NCBI RefSeq assembly: GCF_016648855.1
Contig: NZ_JACLQU010000006.1
Span: 58,741-122,740, forward strand
Length of the DNA: 64,000 nucleotides
Direction of reading: 5' to 3'
From: Streptococcus parasanguinis
GTDB taxonomy: Bacteria; Bacillota; Bacilli; Lactobacillales; Streptococcaceae
A program made the position numbers and the translations under genes. The notes under the pieces are model-generated. The model worked only from the letters and a program-made list of their open reading frames with translations. It had not been told where the DNA came from and made no database searches. This document shows positions 26,708 through 36,801 of this stretch, in pieces. How positions within the stretch are numbered: the stretch's first letter is position 1; every line of letters begins with the position of its first letter.

Positions 26708-27748
26708 TTATTTCTTAGCGATGGCATGGTAGCTGGTCTTACTGGTAAAGACTTGCCCTGCTCTCAGGATGACCTTCTCAGCTTGGTTACTGTGAATGGC
26801 ATCTGGCACTGTTTGGAATTCTAGAGCCAAGCCATTGTGCTGAACCATTGGTTGGCCTTGGAGACGAACGGTTTCATCTACGAAATTGGCAGAATACACC
26901 ACCAAGGCGGGAGCCTCTGACTTGAAGGTCAAGAAGCGTCCAGATGGTTGATGGTAGAAGAAGCCTGCATTTTCATGTCCATCTGGTAGAGCGAAAGGAT
27001 GGTCCAATCCTTCTACCAGGCGGATTTGCGGATCTGAATCCTTAAAGAGATCCTCTAACAACATGGCTTGGTAGAGATGCTGAACGATTGGACTTTCTCT
27101 ATCCACAGTGTGAAGAGGGACGCCATCTGGATGGATAGGGTAAAGCCCTTGATGGTTGATCTGAAAGACATGGTCATTGATCGGCTGGGTGAAGTTCCCA
27201 GATAGGTTGAAATAGCTGTGGTTAGTCGGGTTGACCAAGGTATCTTGATCCGTTTCTACCCGATAAGCAATCTCGAGTTCACCATCTTCAGTCAAACCAT
27301 AGGTTACCCAGATCTTGAGATTTCCAGGGAAACCACCGGTTCCATCTGCACGTTCTGTGTATAGGGTAATTTCCTGATCCGTTACCGACTCCACGCTAAA
27401 CAAAGCGCTGTCCCAACCCGTCGGTCCACTGTGGTTGCAGTTGGCACCGTTATTGGCCTCCAAGTGATAGGTCTCTCCATTGAGTTCAAAGCTAGCTCCT
27501 GCAATCCGACCTGCTACCGGTCCAATACTAGCCCCATATTTAGGGCTATTGCCCACATAGTCCTCAAAGCGATCAAAGCCTAGAATAATATTCGTAAACT
27601 GGTCTTCTTTATCCGGTGTCACATATTCTAAGATCGTCGCCCCATAGGTCATGACAGATAATTGGTAGCCCTTGTCATTTTCGAGGCGATAAGCCCGAAC
27701 CTCTTGATTTTGCCATTCCCCAAACACGCTTTCTTGATACTGTTTCAC
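26708..27748 (-). CDS. galM: Aldose 1-epimerase (galactose mutarotase)
   Basis: A 346-residue mutarotase that interconverts alpha and beta galactose. Family landmarks are the catalytic histidines in NNGANCNHSGPTG (about residue 95) and NPTNHSYFNLSG (about 170), and the catalytic glutamate in GLALEFQTVPDAIH near the C-terminus. I start it at a GTG at 27748, which has AGGAGAAGG upstream; an ATG ten codons earlier has no ribosome site. It is the last gene of the galactoside operon. Confidence 0.93.
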   Translation of the reverse strand: MKQYQESVFGEWQNQEVRAYRLENDKGYQLSVMTYGATILEYVTPDKEDQFTNIILGFDRFEDYVGNSPKYGASIGPVAGRIAGASFELNGETYHLEANNGANCNHSGPTGWDSALFSVESVTDQEITLYTERADGTGGFPGNLKIWVTYGLTEDGELEIAYRVETDQDTLVNPTNHSYFNLSGNFTQPINDHVFQINHQGLYPIHPDGVPLHTVDRESPIVQHLYQAMLLEDLFKDSDPQIRLVEGLDHPFALPDGHENAGFFYHQPSGRFLTFKSEAPALVVYSANFVDETVRLQGQPMVQHNGLALEFQTVPDAIHSNQAEKVILRAGQVFTSKTSYHAIAKK

Positions 27749-27829
27749 TAACCTTCTCCTCTCACTGTTTTTCTCCATTGTATCAGTTTCACAAGAAGAA
27801 ACACTCCACTTTTTATAGAAAATTAGTGG

Positions 27830-28999
27830 CTATTCTTTATGAAATGGATGAATGATCACCCCTTGAACAACCCGATTGACGGTACCAGTCGGTGAAGGTG
27901 TGTCTGGGCGATTTTGCACCTTGAGCGAAGTCAAAAGAGAAATCAATTGACCATAGATAATGTAAGGGAAGGCACGGTAGATATCTAATGAGTCTGCTGA
28001 TGCTTCCACCAACACTTCCCGTACATGCTCGATCCCTGCAGCTTGATCAGCCAAGAGAACGACCTGACGGGCAATTTGATCTCCTGCAACTTCGCGAACC
28101 AAGTCCAGATCATACTGACGGGTATAAGAATCAATGGAGCCAAATACCAGGACCAGAGTCTGGTCATTGATGAGGGATTTCGGACCGTGACGGAATCCGA
28201 CAGGACTTTCATACATGGTTGCAATTTTTCCTGCTGTTAATTCCAAAATCTTGAGCTGGGCTTCATGGGCTAGGCCAAAGAAAGGTCCTGCTCCCAGATA
28301 GATCACGCGCTCAAAGTCTAGATCGACCACTTCCTTGACCGCACGGTCCTGCTCCAAGATTTGTTCAGACAGATGAATCAGTTCTTCTACTCGTTTTTCT
28401 TTGATCTCTTCCTCGCTTGGATCAAAGACCAAGAGAGCTGTCAAGAGCATGGAGGTAAAGCTAGAGGTCATCGCAAAGCCAGCATCGTTGGTTTCTTTTG
28501 GTTGGAGAAGCAAGAGATTGCGCTCATCTCCGTGGGCTTGCTGGGCCAGTTTCCCTTCTTCGGCACAGGTAATGGTGATCTGATAGAGCTCATCAACCAA
28601 GTCTTGAGCTAACTGCACGGTTGCGACACTTTCTGGCGAATTGCCACTCCGGGCAAAAGATACTAAAACCGTTGGAACCTCTTTTTTCAAATAGGTTTGA
28701 GGATGAGCTACGATATCCGTCGTCGCAATGGATTGAAAATTCCAGTGGCGTTCATCGTGCACTTCCTGCAAGTAAGGAACCAAGGTATCCCCCACATATG
28801 CTGAGGTTCCTGCCCCTGTCAAGATGACCTTGATATAGTCATGCTCTTGCCCAATCTTTTCTAAGAAAGCTTTGATTTCCGCTTTTCTTTCTTGGTACAA
28901 GCGAGCCGTTTCTTTCCAAACACTTGGTTGTTGGTAAATCTCACGTGTTGTGATCTCTGCTCCTAGCTCCTGCAAGTCTTCTTTTGTATAGTCTAACAT
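27830..28999 (-). CDS. agaS: AgaS-type SIS-domain amino-sugar-phosphate deaminase/isomerase
   Basis: A 389-residue protein with two SIS domains (about 40-200 and 210-360), typified by VILTGAGTSAYVGDTLVPYL and VIYLGAGPFFGLAHEAQLK. AgaS proteins act on galactosamine-6-phosphate or tagatose-6-phosphate-type substrates. In pneumococcus the same gene follows the same PTS genes. It probably processes the sugar phosphate delivered by the PTS genes upstream. Confidence 0.88.
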   Translation of the reverse strand: MLDYTKEDLQELGAEITTREIYQQPSVWKETARLYQERKAEIKAFLEKIGQEHDYIKVILTGAGTSAYVGDTLVPYLQEVHDERHWNFQSIATTDIVAHPQTYLKKEVPTVLVSFARSGNSPESVATVQLAQDLVDELYQITITCAEEGKLAQQAHGDERNLLLLQPKETNDAGFAMTSSFTSMLLTALLVFDPSEEEIKEKRVEELIHLSEQILEQDRAVKEVVDLDFERVIYLGAGPFFGLAHEAQLKILELTAGKIATMYESPVGFRHGPKSLINDQTLVLVFGSIDSYTRQYDLDLVREVAGDQIARQVVLLADQAAGIEHVREVLVEASADSLDIYRAFPYIIYGQLISLLTSLKVQNRPDTPSPTGTVNRVVQGVIIHPFHKE

Positions 29000-29082
29000 A
29001 GAAACTGTTGTTCCTTTCTACAATCTAACGTTGATAAATGGGAAAGGAGCCTGAGATGATGCTCCCAGACTCCCATACCAAC

Positions 29083-29487
29083 CTACTCATCTTCATCATC
29101 ATCAAGGTTTGACAAGAGGTCATTGACCTTGACAATACTTTCTTTTGCACGTTCAGGGTAGTCCCCTTCATTACCAGTCAGGCTACTATTGATGAATTCG
29201 ATAACCATCGGAAGATTCATCCCTGCGTATAAGTCAATCGCACGTCCTTCAAGGATCAAGCGGCTCACGGTGTTGCAAGGAGTTCCTCCCAAGAGATCGG
29301 CAAATACAATATAGTCTTCTAGACCTTGGACTGTTGCTTCTAATTTAGCAGTAAAGTCTTCTGGTCCTTCTTCTGGTAAGAGTGCAACCGTATGGATGGA
29401 TTCTTGTGGTCCCATAATCATCTCTGTGCTCGCTTTGAGCTCTTCACAAAAGCGACCATGGCTGACCAATACTAACTCTTTTGCCAT
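29083..29487 (-). CDS. PTS mannose-family EIIA (galactosamine/galactose type)
   Basis: A 134-residue cytosolic EIIA of the mannose family. The phosphorylated histidine is H10 in LVLVSHGRFCEE, and FADLLGGTPCNTVSR is the conserved family loop. The C-terminus is strongly acidic (DDDEDE). It passes phosphate from HPr to the EIIB at 31245. Confidence 0.93.
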   Translation of the reverse strand: MAKELVLVSHGRFCEELKASTEMIMGPQESIHTVALLPEEGPEDFTAKLEATVQGLEDYIVFADLLGGTPCNTVSRLILEGRAIDLYAGMNLPMVIEFINSSLTGNEGDYPERAKESIVKVNDLLSNLDDDEDE

Positions 29488-29498
29488 ACCTTACTCCA

Positions 29499-30317
29499 TT
29501 ATGCCATTCCAAAGAAGAAGTGGCCAAATGCTGAGAATGCGATTGCTGCAAGGATGATGAGCAAGATAGCTTTTGTAGAGTTCATACCCTTACGTCCAAG
29601 CAACCAGTAGATTACACCTGTGATGATAGCTGGTACCAAACGTGGGAAGATAAGGTTGAGCATATCTTGAATTTCAATCGCTTTGTCCCCAATGTGTGGA
29701 GTCCAAGAAACTTCAACACCAATCATGCTGGCAATCAAGGCACCAACCATGAAGATACCCAGAACGGCAGCTGCGTCGATCAAAGCTGTCAAGGTACTTT
29801 GCATATTGTTGATGAGGTTAACCCCTTCTTTATAGGCAAATTCCAACTGTTTCCAACGGAAAATGTCATAAGCAACTGCCACAGCGATCCACAAGAAGAT
29901 ACCGGCTGGGTTTCCTGCAATAGCCAAAGTTGCTGCGATTGAACCCATAATAGCTGGTACCAATGATCCAAAGATTGAGTCCCCAAGAGGAGCGAATGGT
30001 CCCATGAGACCTGTCTTGATCCCGTTCACCGCATCTTTTGATTTGACACCATCTTTTTCTTCCAGAGCAAGGTCAAAACCAGTGATAATGGTGTGGAAGA
30101 ATGGTGAAGTATTGAAGAATTGCGTATGCAATTTCATCATTTCTTTCAATTCTGGAGTGCCATCACCATACATTTTACGCAACTGAGGTAAAAGCATATA
30201 AAGGTAACCAGAAGCCTGCATCCGTTCGTAGTTCCAACCCAATTGGAAGGTGAAGAGGCTACGTTTGTTGATTTGTTTAAAATCTTCTTTTGTTAGTTTG
30301 TAATTAGAATTCGTCAT
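29499..30317 (-). CDS. PTS mannose-family EIID
   Basis: A 272-residue membrane component, with the family start KINKRSLFTFQLGWNYERMQ-like segment near residue 15 and hydrophobic helices in the C-terminal half. I start at the ATG at 30317 instead of the TTG two codons upstream. It overlaps the end of the EIIC gene by 14 bases. Confidence 0.92.
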   Translation of the reverse strand: MTNSNYKLTKEDFKQINKRSLFTFQLGWNYERMQASGYLYMLLPQLRKMYGDGTPELKEMMKLHTQFFNTSPFFHTIITGFDLALEEKDGVKSKDAVNGIKTGLMGPFAPLGDSIFGSLVPAIMGSIAATLAIAGNPAGIFLWIAVAVAYDIFRWKQLEFAYKEGVNLINNMQSTLTALIDAAAVLGIFMVGALIASMIGVEVSWTPHIGDKAIEIQDMLNLIFPRLVPAIITGVIYWLLGRKGMNSTKAILLIILAAIAFSAFGHFFFGMA

Positions 30318-31218
30318 CTTCAATTTCCCCGCTTTCTACATTGCTTGCTGGAGCAGCTACGACTGTACGTTGACTGTTTTTGAAGTGTTGTACTGCAAGG
30401 AAGATACCGATAATGGCAATACCAATCATAGATACACTCTTGAAGTTGTTAACAAAAGTAATAGCTTGTTCTTTTGGAAGTTTAGCGAACACATCAGAAC
30501 CAACAATGCTAGACACTGCAGCACCAAGGCTTTGAACATTGCTATAAAGCACTGTCAACATTGCTGTTAAGCCAAAGCCAAGTGCTAAGTAGTGAAGGTT
30601 ACGACGAACAGGAAGGTAACGAAGCAAGATCGCAAATCCAAGACCTGGAAGCATTTGACCTGCAAGTTTCAGACCGTTTGCCAACCATTGTACATTAGCA
30701 AGACCTGTAACAACAGTTTCTACGAAAGAACCACCAAAGGCAAGCGCGAAGAAGACTGGAAGGGCACGAGAAAGAGCCCAAGGAACAGCACCAAGAAGGT
30801 AGTTGCGTTCAATTCCTTTATAGTCGTAACGTTCGATCGCAGCATCTACACGGTGAGCGAAGTAAGTTGTAGTCATACGACCAAGAATATCAAAGTAGGT
30901 CAACAAAGTTGCTACCGGCACAGCGATTGTAGCAATAGCAATCTCTGGATCAATCCCTTTTGCTACTGAGAAGGCAGTCGCAAGAACGGCACCAGATGTT
31001 GCGTCAATACGAGAAGCTCCACCGAAAGTACCTACACCGAGCACTGTCAATTGAAGAGAAGCTCCGATAAATAGACCTGTCTTTAAATCCCCCATGACAA
31101 GTCCTGTAATGAAACCAGCAAAGACTGGTGATCCTGCTGATGAAACAATCGTCAACTCATCACAGATTTGATAAGCTGAGTACAAAGTAAGTAGTAAAAT
31201 TTGCCACCATTGTATCAT
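30304..31218 (-). CDS. PTS mannose-family EIIC
   Basis: A 304-residue membrane transporter with about eight helices. It shows the family motif SAGSPVFAGFITGLVMGDLK near residue 28 and GASLQLTVLGVGTFGGAS near 53. It forms the translocation path with EIID. The likely substrate is galactose or Gal-beta-1,3-GlcNAc/GalNAc-derived sugar released by BgaC. Confidence 0.93.
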   Translation of the reverse strand: MIQWWQILLLTLYSAYQICDELTIVSSAGSPVFAGFITGLVMGDLKTGLFIGASLQLTVLGVGTFGGASRIDATSGAVLATAFSVAKGIDPEIAIATIAVPVATLLTYFDILGRMTTTYFAHRVDAAIERYDYKGIERNYLLGAVPWALSRALPVFFALAFGGSFVETVVTGLANVQWLANGLKLAGQMLPGLGFAILLRYLPVRRNLHYLALGFGLTAMLTVLYSNVQSLGAAVSSIVGSDVFAKLPKEQAITFVNNFKSVSMIGIAIIGIFLAVQHFKNSQRTVVAAPASNVESGEIEDDEF

Positions 31219-31244
31219 GACAATTTCCTCCTAAAAATTTTCTT

Positions 31245-31721
31245 TTACTTTAATAACTTCATAAAGTCTTCTGCAGTGTCGTTTGGCACCATCTGAGACG
31301 TAATCTTTACACCTTTTTCGTGGATCTTGTTGAAGTCTTCCACGTCCGCGTCCACCACATTGATCGAGCGGGTAATCGCACGTGTCTCATCAGATTGAGA
31401 CATATTGCCGACATTCAGCGTTTCAAGCTGAACGCCTGCTTCGATCAAACGAAGGAAACGATCAGGTTTGCGAGCTACGATAAAGAGTCGTTGGCTATCA
31501 TATTTTCCAGCCAAGATATTTTCCGCAGCCTTTGCGACTGGCAAGATACTGAGCTTAACACCAGGTGGTGTCGCTAGTTTCAAGCCACTTTTTTCAATAT
31601 CATTTTGAGCGACTTCATCATCGATCACCATGATACGTGAAACATTTAGTTTGGTAGTCCAAAGATTGGCTACCTGCCCGTGGATCAAACGTCCATCGAT
31701 ACGGCATCCTACAATAGTCAT
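31245..31721 (-). CDS. PTS mannose-family EIIB
   Basis: A 158-residue cytosolic EIIB with the phosphorylation site H14 in CRIDGRLIHGQV. Its ATG overlaps the bgaC stop (ATGA), so it is coupled to the galactosidase gene. It phosphorylates the incoming sugar. Confidence 0.94.
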   Translation of the reverse strand: MTIVGCRIDGRLIHGQVANLWTTKLNVSRIMVIDDEVAQNDIEKSGLKLATPPGVKLSILPVAKAAENILAGKYDSQRLFIVARKPDRFLRLIEAGVQLETLNVGNMSQSDETRAITRSINVVDADVEDFNKIHEKGVKITSQMVPNDTAEDFMKLLK

Positions 31722-33505
31722 AAGTTTTCCCCCTTTACTTCTTTGAATGTAGGTTGTTGAACAAGTTGAAGTGTCTCTTGGTAACGCCCTTCTGTCTCAA
31801 AGACGATCAGGCTATTGGCTCCTTCTTTGAGGAAACCATGAGGCACATAAAGTGAAGTGGTCGGTCCGACCTCCCAGAAGCGACCAAGGTTATGGCCGTT
31901 GACAAAGACGACCCCTTTCCCAAATCCTGTCATATCCAGATAAGTGTCAAGGTTGTGGTCCAGCTGAAAATCATATCGGTAAAAGGCTGGAGCACCTGCC
32001 TGCCATTCCTTTGAAAAATCGAGCTGACTGAGATCTTGTAAATCCAGTGGGTACTGCTTCCAATGAAGGTGGAAGTGCAAATCCACACAGACACCTGTGC
32101 GAATGCCCTTGTGCTGGCTATCAGCTAAGAGCTTGTGACCATAGTTGACACGGCCCATATTCTCAAGCAAGATTTTTAAATTCGTAACCGCTTTCTTTTT
32201 TCCTTTGATAAAAAGATCTTCACCGATCTCTGTTTGGTATTGTGTTGCTACATGTTGATCATCCAGGTAAATTTGTACCCGATCCCGACCATCAATGATG
32301 CGCAATTTTTCTTCTTCCGCATCCAACTCAAGGTCTGTCTCATATAGTAGATAACCTGTGGTTTGCCCCAACTCTTCCATCTTTTCAGGATAAAGGCTGG
32401 TCTCGACTTGAGCCAAATTATCCAGATTCCCAAAAAGACTAGTCTTGGCTGCCAATTGCAAGGTTTGTTCTGGCAAACACTCTTTGATGAGTGGTTCTTG
32501 CTGTGGGTATTCCGGATAATAGGTCGCCATCATTTTTTGAATAGCATAATACTTCTCCGTCGGATTGCCCTGCTCATTGAGCAAAGCCCCATAGTCATAG
32601 GACGTCACCTGTGGCAAGTCTAGCGTTCCCCGAGCTGAGCAACCATTCATGAAGCCGAAATTGGTTCCGCCATGAAACATATAGAGGTTGATGGAACCAA
32701 GCTCCAAGACCTCATGGACAGCTTCTGCCAACTCCTCTGGGTCCCTTTGAATCACGGGTTCCTTCCAGCGGGTAAACCAGCCATCCCAGAATTCCATACA
32801 CATCAAGGGCCATTTCTTGCCGTATTCGTCAAAGAATTCTTTCATCTGACCAAAGTTATAGGCTGCTTTGGAACCGAAGTTTCCTGTCACGAAGAGGTCT
32901 TCTTCGATCAAGGTTCCTGCTCTTAGCGTTGCTCGCCATGGACCATCTGATGTAAAGAGAGGACAGGTCACGCCTTTTCCCTTCATCAAATCCCGAATGG
33001 CACGAAGATAATCCTTATCTTCTCCATAAGAGCCGTACTCATTTTCCACCTGCATCATAAGGATTGGACCACCCCGATCCACTTGGTAGGGTGTCAACAA
33101 CCCAAGCAAGCGATCATAATAACGATCCACCGCTTCGATAAAGGCTGGGTCTGATGAGCGGATTCGCAGGTCTTCTTCTAAGAGCCAAGCTGGCAATCCA
33201 CCAAATTCCCACTCTGCACAGATAAAGGGCGACGGCCTTACAATCATGTAAAGTCCTAGGGACTGGGCTGTTTGAATGAAACGCTCTAGATCCAATCGGC
33301 CACTAAAGTCAAACTGCCCTTTGCGGGGTTCATGCGCATTCCAAGGAACATAGGTCTCAACCGTGTTAAAACCCAAAGCTTTTAGATTATACAAGGAATG
33401 ATACCAGTCTGCTGGGTCAATACGGAAATAATGGATTGCTCCGGATAAAATCTTAAAGGGTTGACCTTTTAAATAGAAAGCATCGCGAATCTCAAAAACT
33501 CCCAT
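31718..33505 (-). CDS. bgaC: Beta-galactosidase, GH35
   Basis: A 595-residue GH35 enzyme without a signal peptide or LPXTG, as in pneumococcal BgaC, which is specific for terminal Gal-beta-1,3-GlcNAc. The catalytic acid is E156 in MQVENEYGSYG and the nucleophile is E238 in MCMEFWDGWF. The C-terminal third is beta-rich jelly-roll. It is the first gene of the operon with the four PTS genes, agaS and galM. How it reaches its substrate without a signal peptide is unclear. Confidence 0.95.
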   Translation of the reverse strand: MGVFEIRDAFYLKGQPFKILSGAIHYFRIDPADWYHSLYNLKALGFNTVETYVPWNAHEPRKGQFDFSGRLDLERFIQTAQSLGLYMIVRPSPFICAEWEFGGLPAWLLEEDLRIRSSDPAFIEAVDRYYDRLLGLLTPYQVDRGGPILMMQVENEYGSYGEDKDYLRAIRDLMKGKGVTCPLFTSDGPWRATLRAGTLIEEDLFVTGNFGSKAAYNFGQMKEFFDEYGKKWPLMCMEFWDGWFTRWKEPVIQRDPEELAEAVHEVLELGSINLYMFHGGTNFGFMNGCSARGTLDLPQVTSYDYGALLNEQGNPTEKYYAIQKMMATYYPEYPQQEPLIKECLPEQTLQLAAKTSLFGNLDNLAQVETSLYPEKMEELGQTTGYLLYETDLELDAEEEKLRIIDGRDRVQIYLDDQHVATQYQTEIGEDLFIKGKKKAVTNLKILLENMGRVNYGHKLLADSQHKGIRTGVCVDLHFHLHWKQYPLDLQDLSQLDFSKEWQAGAPAFYRYDFQLDHNLDTYLDMTGFGKGVVFVNGHNLGRFWEVGPTTSLYVPHGFLKEGANSLIVFETEGRYQETLQLVQQPTFKEVKGENL

Positions 33506-33545
33506 AAACGCCCCCCTTTCTTATATGTAACCCTTTTCATTTATT

Positions 33546-33574
33546 AATATAATAAATTATTTGAAAAATGTCAA
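33546..33574 (-). promoter_or_regulatory. bgaC operon promoter
   Basis: Minus-strand TTGACA (33569-33574), 17-base spacer, TATATT (33546-33551). The GTAACCC (33527-33533) and GGGTTAA (33602-33608) half-sites flanking it form a spaced inverted repeat that could serve the divergent GntR-type regulator; that part is speculative. Confidence 0.7.
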
Positions 33575-33637
33575 CACTTTTATAAAAAATATGTTAAAAT
33601 AGGGTTAAATAAGAGAAATCTAAAGAGAGGTAGCACT

Positions 33638-34354
33638 ATGGCAATTCCAAAGTACCAACACATCAAAGATGATTTGAAGCAGCAAATTATCTCAGGAAAA
33701 TTTGAAAATGGAGATAAATTTTATACGGAAGCTGAACTCATCAAAATTTATGATGTCAGCTCTATCACCGTTGTCCGTGCTTTGAACGACCTCGCCGCCG
33801 ATGGCTACATTGTCCGTCAGCAAGGAAAGGGAACCTTTGTTTCTCGTGCTCGAAAACACAAACTGGTAGAATTTTCAGATGTTGAAACCTTCCCAATCCA
33901 AAAGGCCAAAGTCAAAGTTCTCTCTATTAAACGTGGAAATACCTTGAGCATCCTAGACAAACTAGGCCTCAACCCAACGCAGTTCTACTATAAGATCGAA
34001 CGGACTCGCCAGACAGGGGATGATACCTATATCTTCCACCAAACCTATATTCCTGAACAATACATCAATCCAAACTATCCAAATTTGGAATACTACAGCT
34101 CTATCTATGATCGCTTCAAAGAAGACTATCACATTCATATGAATGATGAGCACTTCGAAGAAGTCAACGAAATCGTCTTTCCTACACCAAGCAAGGTTGC
34201 TAAAGTATTGAAGATCGACGAAAATTTCCCAACGGTCAAACAAGTGAAGACGACCAAGCTAGAAGCGACTGGCCAAATCCTTGAATACACGGAAACCTAT
34301 AAACGCGGTGACTACTACAAGATCAAGTTCATCTCCTGTGACCGCGATCACTAA
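33638..34354 (+). CDS. bgaR: GntR-family (HutC/UTRA) regulator of the bgaC operon
   Basis: A 238-residue repressor. The N-terminal winged helix spans residues 5-70 (DVSSITVVRALNDLAADGYI, then VRQQGKGTFV), and the C-terminal UTRA effector domain fills the rest. It is divergent from bgaC with a 132-base gap, the same arrangement as BgaR in pneumococcus. It likely senses a sugar phosphate from the PTS. Confidence 0.9.
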   Translation: MAIPKYQHIKDDLKQQIISGKFENGDKFYTEAELIKIYDVSSITVVRALNDLAADGYIVRQQGKGTFVSRARKHKLVEFSDVETFPIQKAKVKVLSIKRGNTLSILDKLGLNPTQFYYKIERTRQTGDDTYIFHQTYIPEQYINPNYPNLEYYSSIYDRFKEDYHIHMNDEHFEEVNEIVFPTPSKVAKVLKIDENFPTVKQVKTTKLEATGQILEYTETYKRGDYYKIKFISCDRDH

Positions 34355-34360
34355 GAACCA

Positions 34361-34386
34361 AAAAGACTGAGACATCTCGGTCTTTT
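34361..34386 (+). terminator. Terminator of bgaR
   Basis: An 11-base stem (34361-34371 with 34376-34386) with an ACAT loop and a T run, seven bases after the bgaR stop. Confidence 0.85.
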
Positions 34387-34481
34387 TTATAGCTCCAGTA
34401 TAGCATGTTGAAAACGATTTCTAAAGACCTCTTTAAAAATATATATAATTAGTGATAGTTTAGCTATAAAAAGTTTAAAAA

Positions 34482-34655
34482 GGGAGTGGGAAAGAACTCC
34501 GACTAGTTAAAAAGAGTTCGTCTTCCCCACCCCCGCACAGTTGATTAGGTCATCTTTGGAGCTTCATAAGCGAACAAAGATACCAATCAACCACTGCGTC
34601 TTGCAGTTAGTCTTATCAAACATCAAAGGCTGGACAGTTTTTGCCCAGCCTCTTT
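34482..34655 (-). repeat. Structured intergenic repeat, copy 2
   Basis: About 172 bases sharing layout and conserved blocks with the copy at 16037. The three hairpins are kept although their sequences differ: GTGGG/CCCAC, GTTGATT/AATCAAC with an inner ATCTTTG/CAAAGAT, and AGGCTGG/CCAGCCT. The element lies 34 bases after the purB stop, between purB and bgaR. With the bgaR terminator it accounts for the 334-base gap; the remaining about 95 bases are AT-rich with nothing recognisable. Confidence 0.85.
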
Positions 34656-34688
34656 CGTCTATTTTTCAAATTCCCTTTTTCGTTGCGA

Positions 34689-35987
34689 TTAGTCACCCAA
34701 ACCGATGCGTTCGAAGATTTCATCCACTCGTTTGGTGTAGTAAGTTGGGTTGAAGATTTCATCGATTTCTTCTTGAGTCAAACGTGATGTTACCTCTGGA
34801 TCTGCTTCAAGAAGTGGTTTGAAGTCTACTTGATTATCCCATGATTGGGCCGTCTTCGGTTGAACAAGGTCATAAGCTTGCTCACGCGTCATACCTTTTT
34901 CAATCAAGGTCAACATGGCACGTTGGCTAAAGATAAGACCAAACGTAGAGTTCATGTTGCGGATCATGTTTTCTGGGAAGACCGTCAAGTTCTTGACGAT
35001 GTTGCCAAAACGGTTGAGCATATAGTCAATCAAGATGGTCGTATCTGGCGTGATGATACGCTCAGCTGACGAGTGAGAGATATCACGTTCGTGCCAAAGG
35101 GCTACGTTTTCATAAGCTGTTACCATGTGACCACGGATAACACGCGCAAGACCTGTCATGTTTTCAGAACCGATAGGATTGCGTTTGTGAGGCATTGCTG
35201 AAGACCCTTTTTGACCTTTAGCAAAGAACTCTTCCACTTCGCGTTGTTCTGATTTTTGCAAACCACGAATTTCAGTCGCCATACGCTCGATAGAAGTCGC
35301 GATACTAGCAAGAACTGCAAAGTACTCAGCGTGAAGGTCACGAGGAAGCACCTGTGTAGAGATTTCTTGAGCACGGATACCAAGCTTGTCGCAGACATAT
35401 TGCTCTACGAATGGTGGGATGTTGGCAAAGTTCCCAACCGCACCAGAAATCTTACCAGCTTCCACACCAGCAGCCGCATGCTCGAAACGCTCGATATTGC
35501 GCTTCATTTCGCTGTACCATGTTGCTAATTTAAGACCAAATGTTGTCGGCTCAGCGTGCACACCGTGGGTACGACCCATCATGATGGTGAACTTGTGCTC
35601 CTTGGCCTTGTCAGCGATGATGTTGCTGAAGTTTTCAAGGTCACGACGGATGATGTCGTTGGCTTGTTTATAAAGGTAACCATAGGCAGTATCCACCACG
35701 TCGGTAGAAGTCAAACCGTAGTGTACCCACTTGCGCTCCTCACCAAGAGTCTCAGAGACCGCACGTGTGAAGGCAACCACATCGTGGCGAGTCTCTTGCT
35801 CGATTTCCAAAATACGGTCGATGTCAAAGTCCGCTTTTTCACGAATCAAGGCCACATCTTCCTTAGGGATTTCCCCTAACTCAGCCCATGCCTCGTCAGC
35901 CAAGATTTCCACCTCAAGCCAAGCACGGTATTTATTTTCTTCAGTCCAAATGTTCGCCATCTCAGGGCGAGAGTAACGTTCGATCAT
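34689..35987 (-). CDS. purB: Adenylosuccinate lyase
   Basis: A 432-residue enzyme of the fumarase/aspartase superfamily. It removes fumarate from SAICAR and from adenylosuccinate. The signature [15 protein letters not shown] (about residue 260) and the upstream [13 protein letters not shown] segment are intact. It starts 23 bases after the nuclease gene with AAGGAG. It is the last gene of the purine cluster and probably depends on a promoter upstream of the inserted cassette. Confidence 0.97.
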   Translation of the reverse strand: MIERYSRPEMANIWTEENKYRAWLEVEILADEAWAELGEIPKEDVALIREKADFDIDRILEIEQETRHDVVAFTRAVSETLGEERKWVHYGLTSTDVVDTAYGYLYKQANDIIRRDLENFSNIIADKAKEHKFTIMMGRTHGVHAEPTTFGLKLATWYSEMKRNIERFEHAAAGVEAGKISGAVGNFANIPPFVEQYVCDKLGIRAQEISTQVLPRDLHAEYFAVLASIATSIERMATEIRGLQKSEQREVEEFFAKGQKGSSAMPHKRNPIGSENMTGLARVIRGHMVTAYENVALWHERDISHSSAERIITPDTTILIDYMLNRFGNIVKNLTVFPENMIRNMNSTFGLIFSQRAMLTLIEKGMTREQAYDLVQPKTAQSWDNQVDFKPLLEADPEVTSRLTQEEIDEIFNPTYYTKRVDEIFERIGLGD

Positions 35988-36010
35988 TGTTGTTTCTCCT
36001 TAATTTAAGA

Positions 36011-36778
36011 TCATAAGTAATCATTCTTTATAACGTCAGAAGGTACGATAATTCCAGGGAATTCATTTAAATCTACACTATCCAAAGAATACGGGAAAGG
36101 AAATAATATAAATTGTAAAGATTGTAGTTCAGCTAACCTAATAAGGCTTCTCAATTGGAAATTAGAAACTCCACGTATACAATAATTCTCTTTGTCAGGT
36201 ACATTTTCATAATAATATTGAGCCATCTTTTTTGAATAAAATAATGGTAATGTTACATGTGAATCTTGTATATTTGGATATTGATAAAACGATCCTGTAA
36301 CTTCTCCATTACGTTGTTCCATCAACATCCAAAAGGGTTCCCCCTGTACTTTCTCATCAGGCAAAAATCCTTTTTTAATTGTTCTAGCCACTATGTCAAC
36401 TATTGTCGGCAGTTCGTCAACCGTCATCAATTTAATACCGTTTGATTCTGCAAAAATTTTTGTTCCTTCTTGAAAACCAACCTTTGAAATCATTATTCCA
36501 ATTATATTACCCAATCCAACATCTTGTAGCTTTGTAGAAAAATCACGTATTTCCTTTATTGACACTTTATTTTTCCAATCTTTACATTCTATAGCTACTC
36601 TACACTCTATATTTAAATGTGTGAATTGATAGTAAACATCAAATTCATTAGTTGCTCCACTCTGACCTTTAATGGTTACTTTTGTTGATACTAATGTATT
36701 TTCATAATCATTCAATTCTAGTAAGCGAGAATATACATACTGTGCATAATCCTCTAATGATTTTCCTGTATTAACCAT
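36011..36778 (-). CDS. Mrr-like PD-(D/E)XK nuclease, second gene of a candidate defence cassette
   Basis: A 255-residue protein. Its N-terminal 125 residues look like the Mrr/restriction-endonuclease-like fold. The catalytic pattern is D47 in NEFDVYY, then E64-C-K66 in VAIECKDW, with the later ISKVGFQEGTKIFAESNGI segment usual in Mrr-type nucleases. The C-terminal half is unassigned. It starts 23 bases after the OLD-like gene and only a weak ribosome site is visible. The base composition is AT-rich like its partner and unlike purB. I infer DNA cleavage in a defence setting; the target is unknown. Confidence 0.78.
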   Translation of the reverse strand: MVNTGKSLEDYAQYVYSRLLELNDYENTLVSTKVTIKGQSGATNEFDVYYQFTHLNIECRVAIECKDWKNKVSIKEIRDFSTKLQDVGLGNIIGIMISKVGFQEGTKIFAESNGIKLMTVDELPTIVDIVARTIKKGFLPDEKVQGEPFWMLMEQRNGEVTGSFYQYPNIQDSHVTLPLFYSKKMAQYYYENVPDKENYCIRGVSNFQLRSLIRLAELQSLQFILFPFPYSLDSVDLNEFPGIIVPSDVIKNDYL

Positions 36779-36801
36779 AAATTTATAAACTTTTCCCCTT
36801 A

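Noticed and set aside
26533..26727. A 64-codon minus-strand frame overlapping the galM 3' end
   Set aside because: The AGGAGG nearby is at the wrong distance from any start in this frame, and the sequence shows no recognisable motif; kept as a low possibility only.
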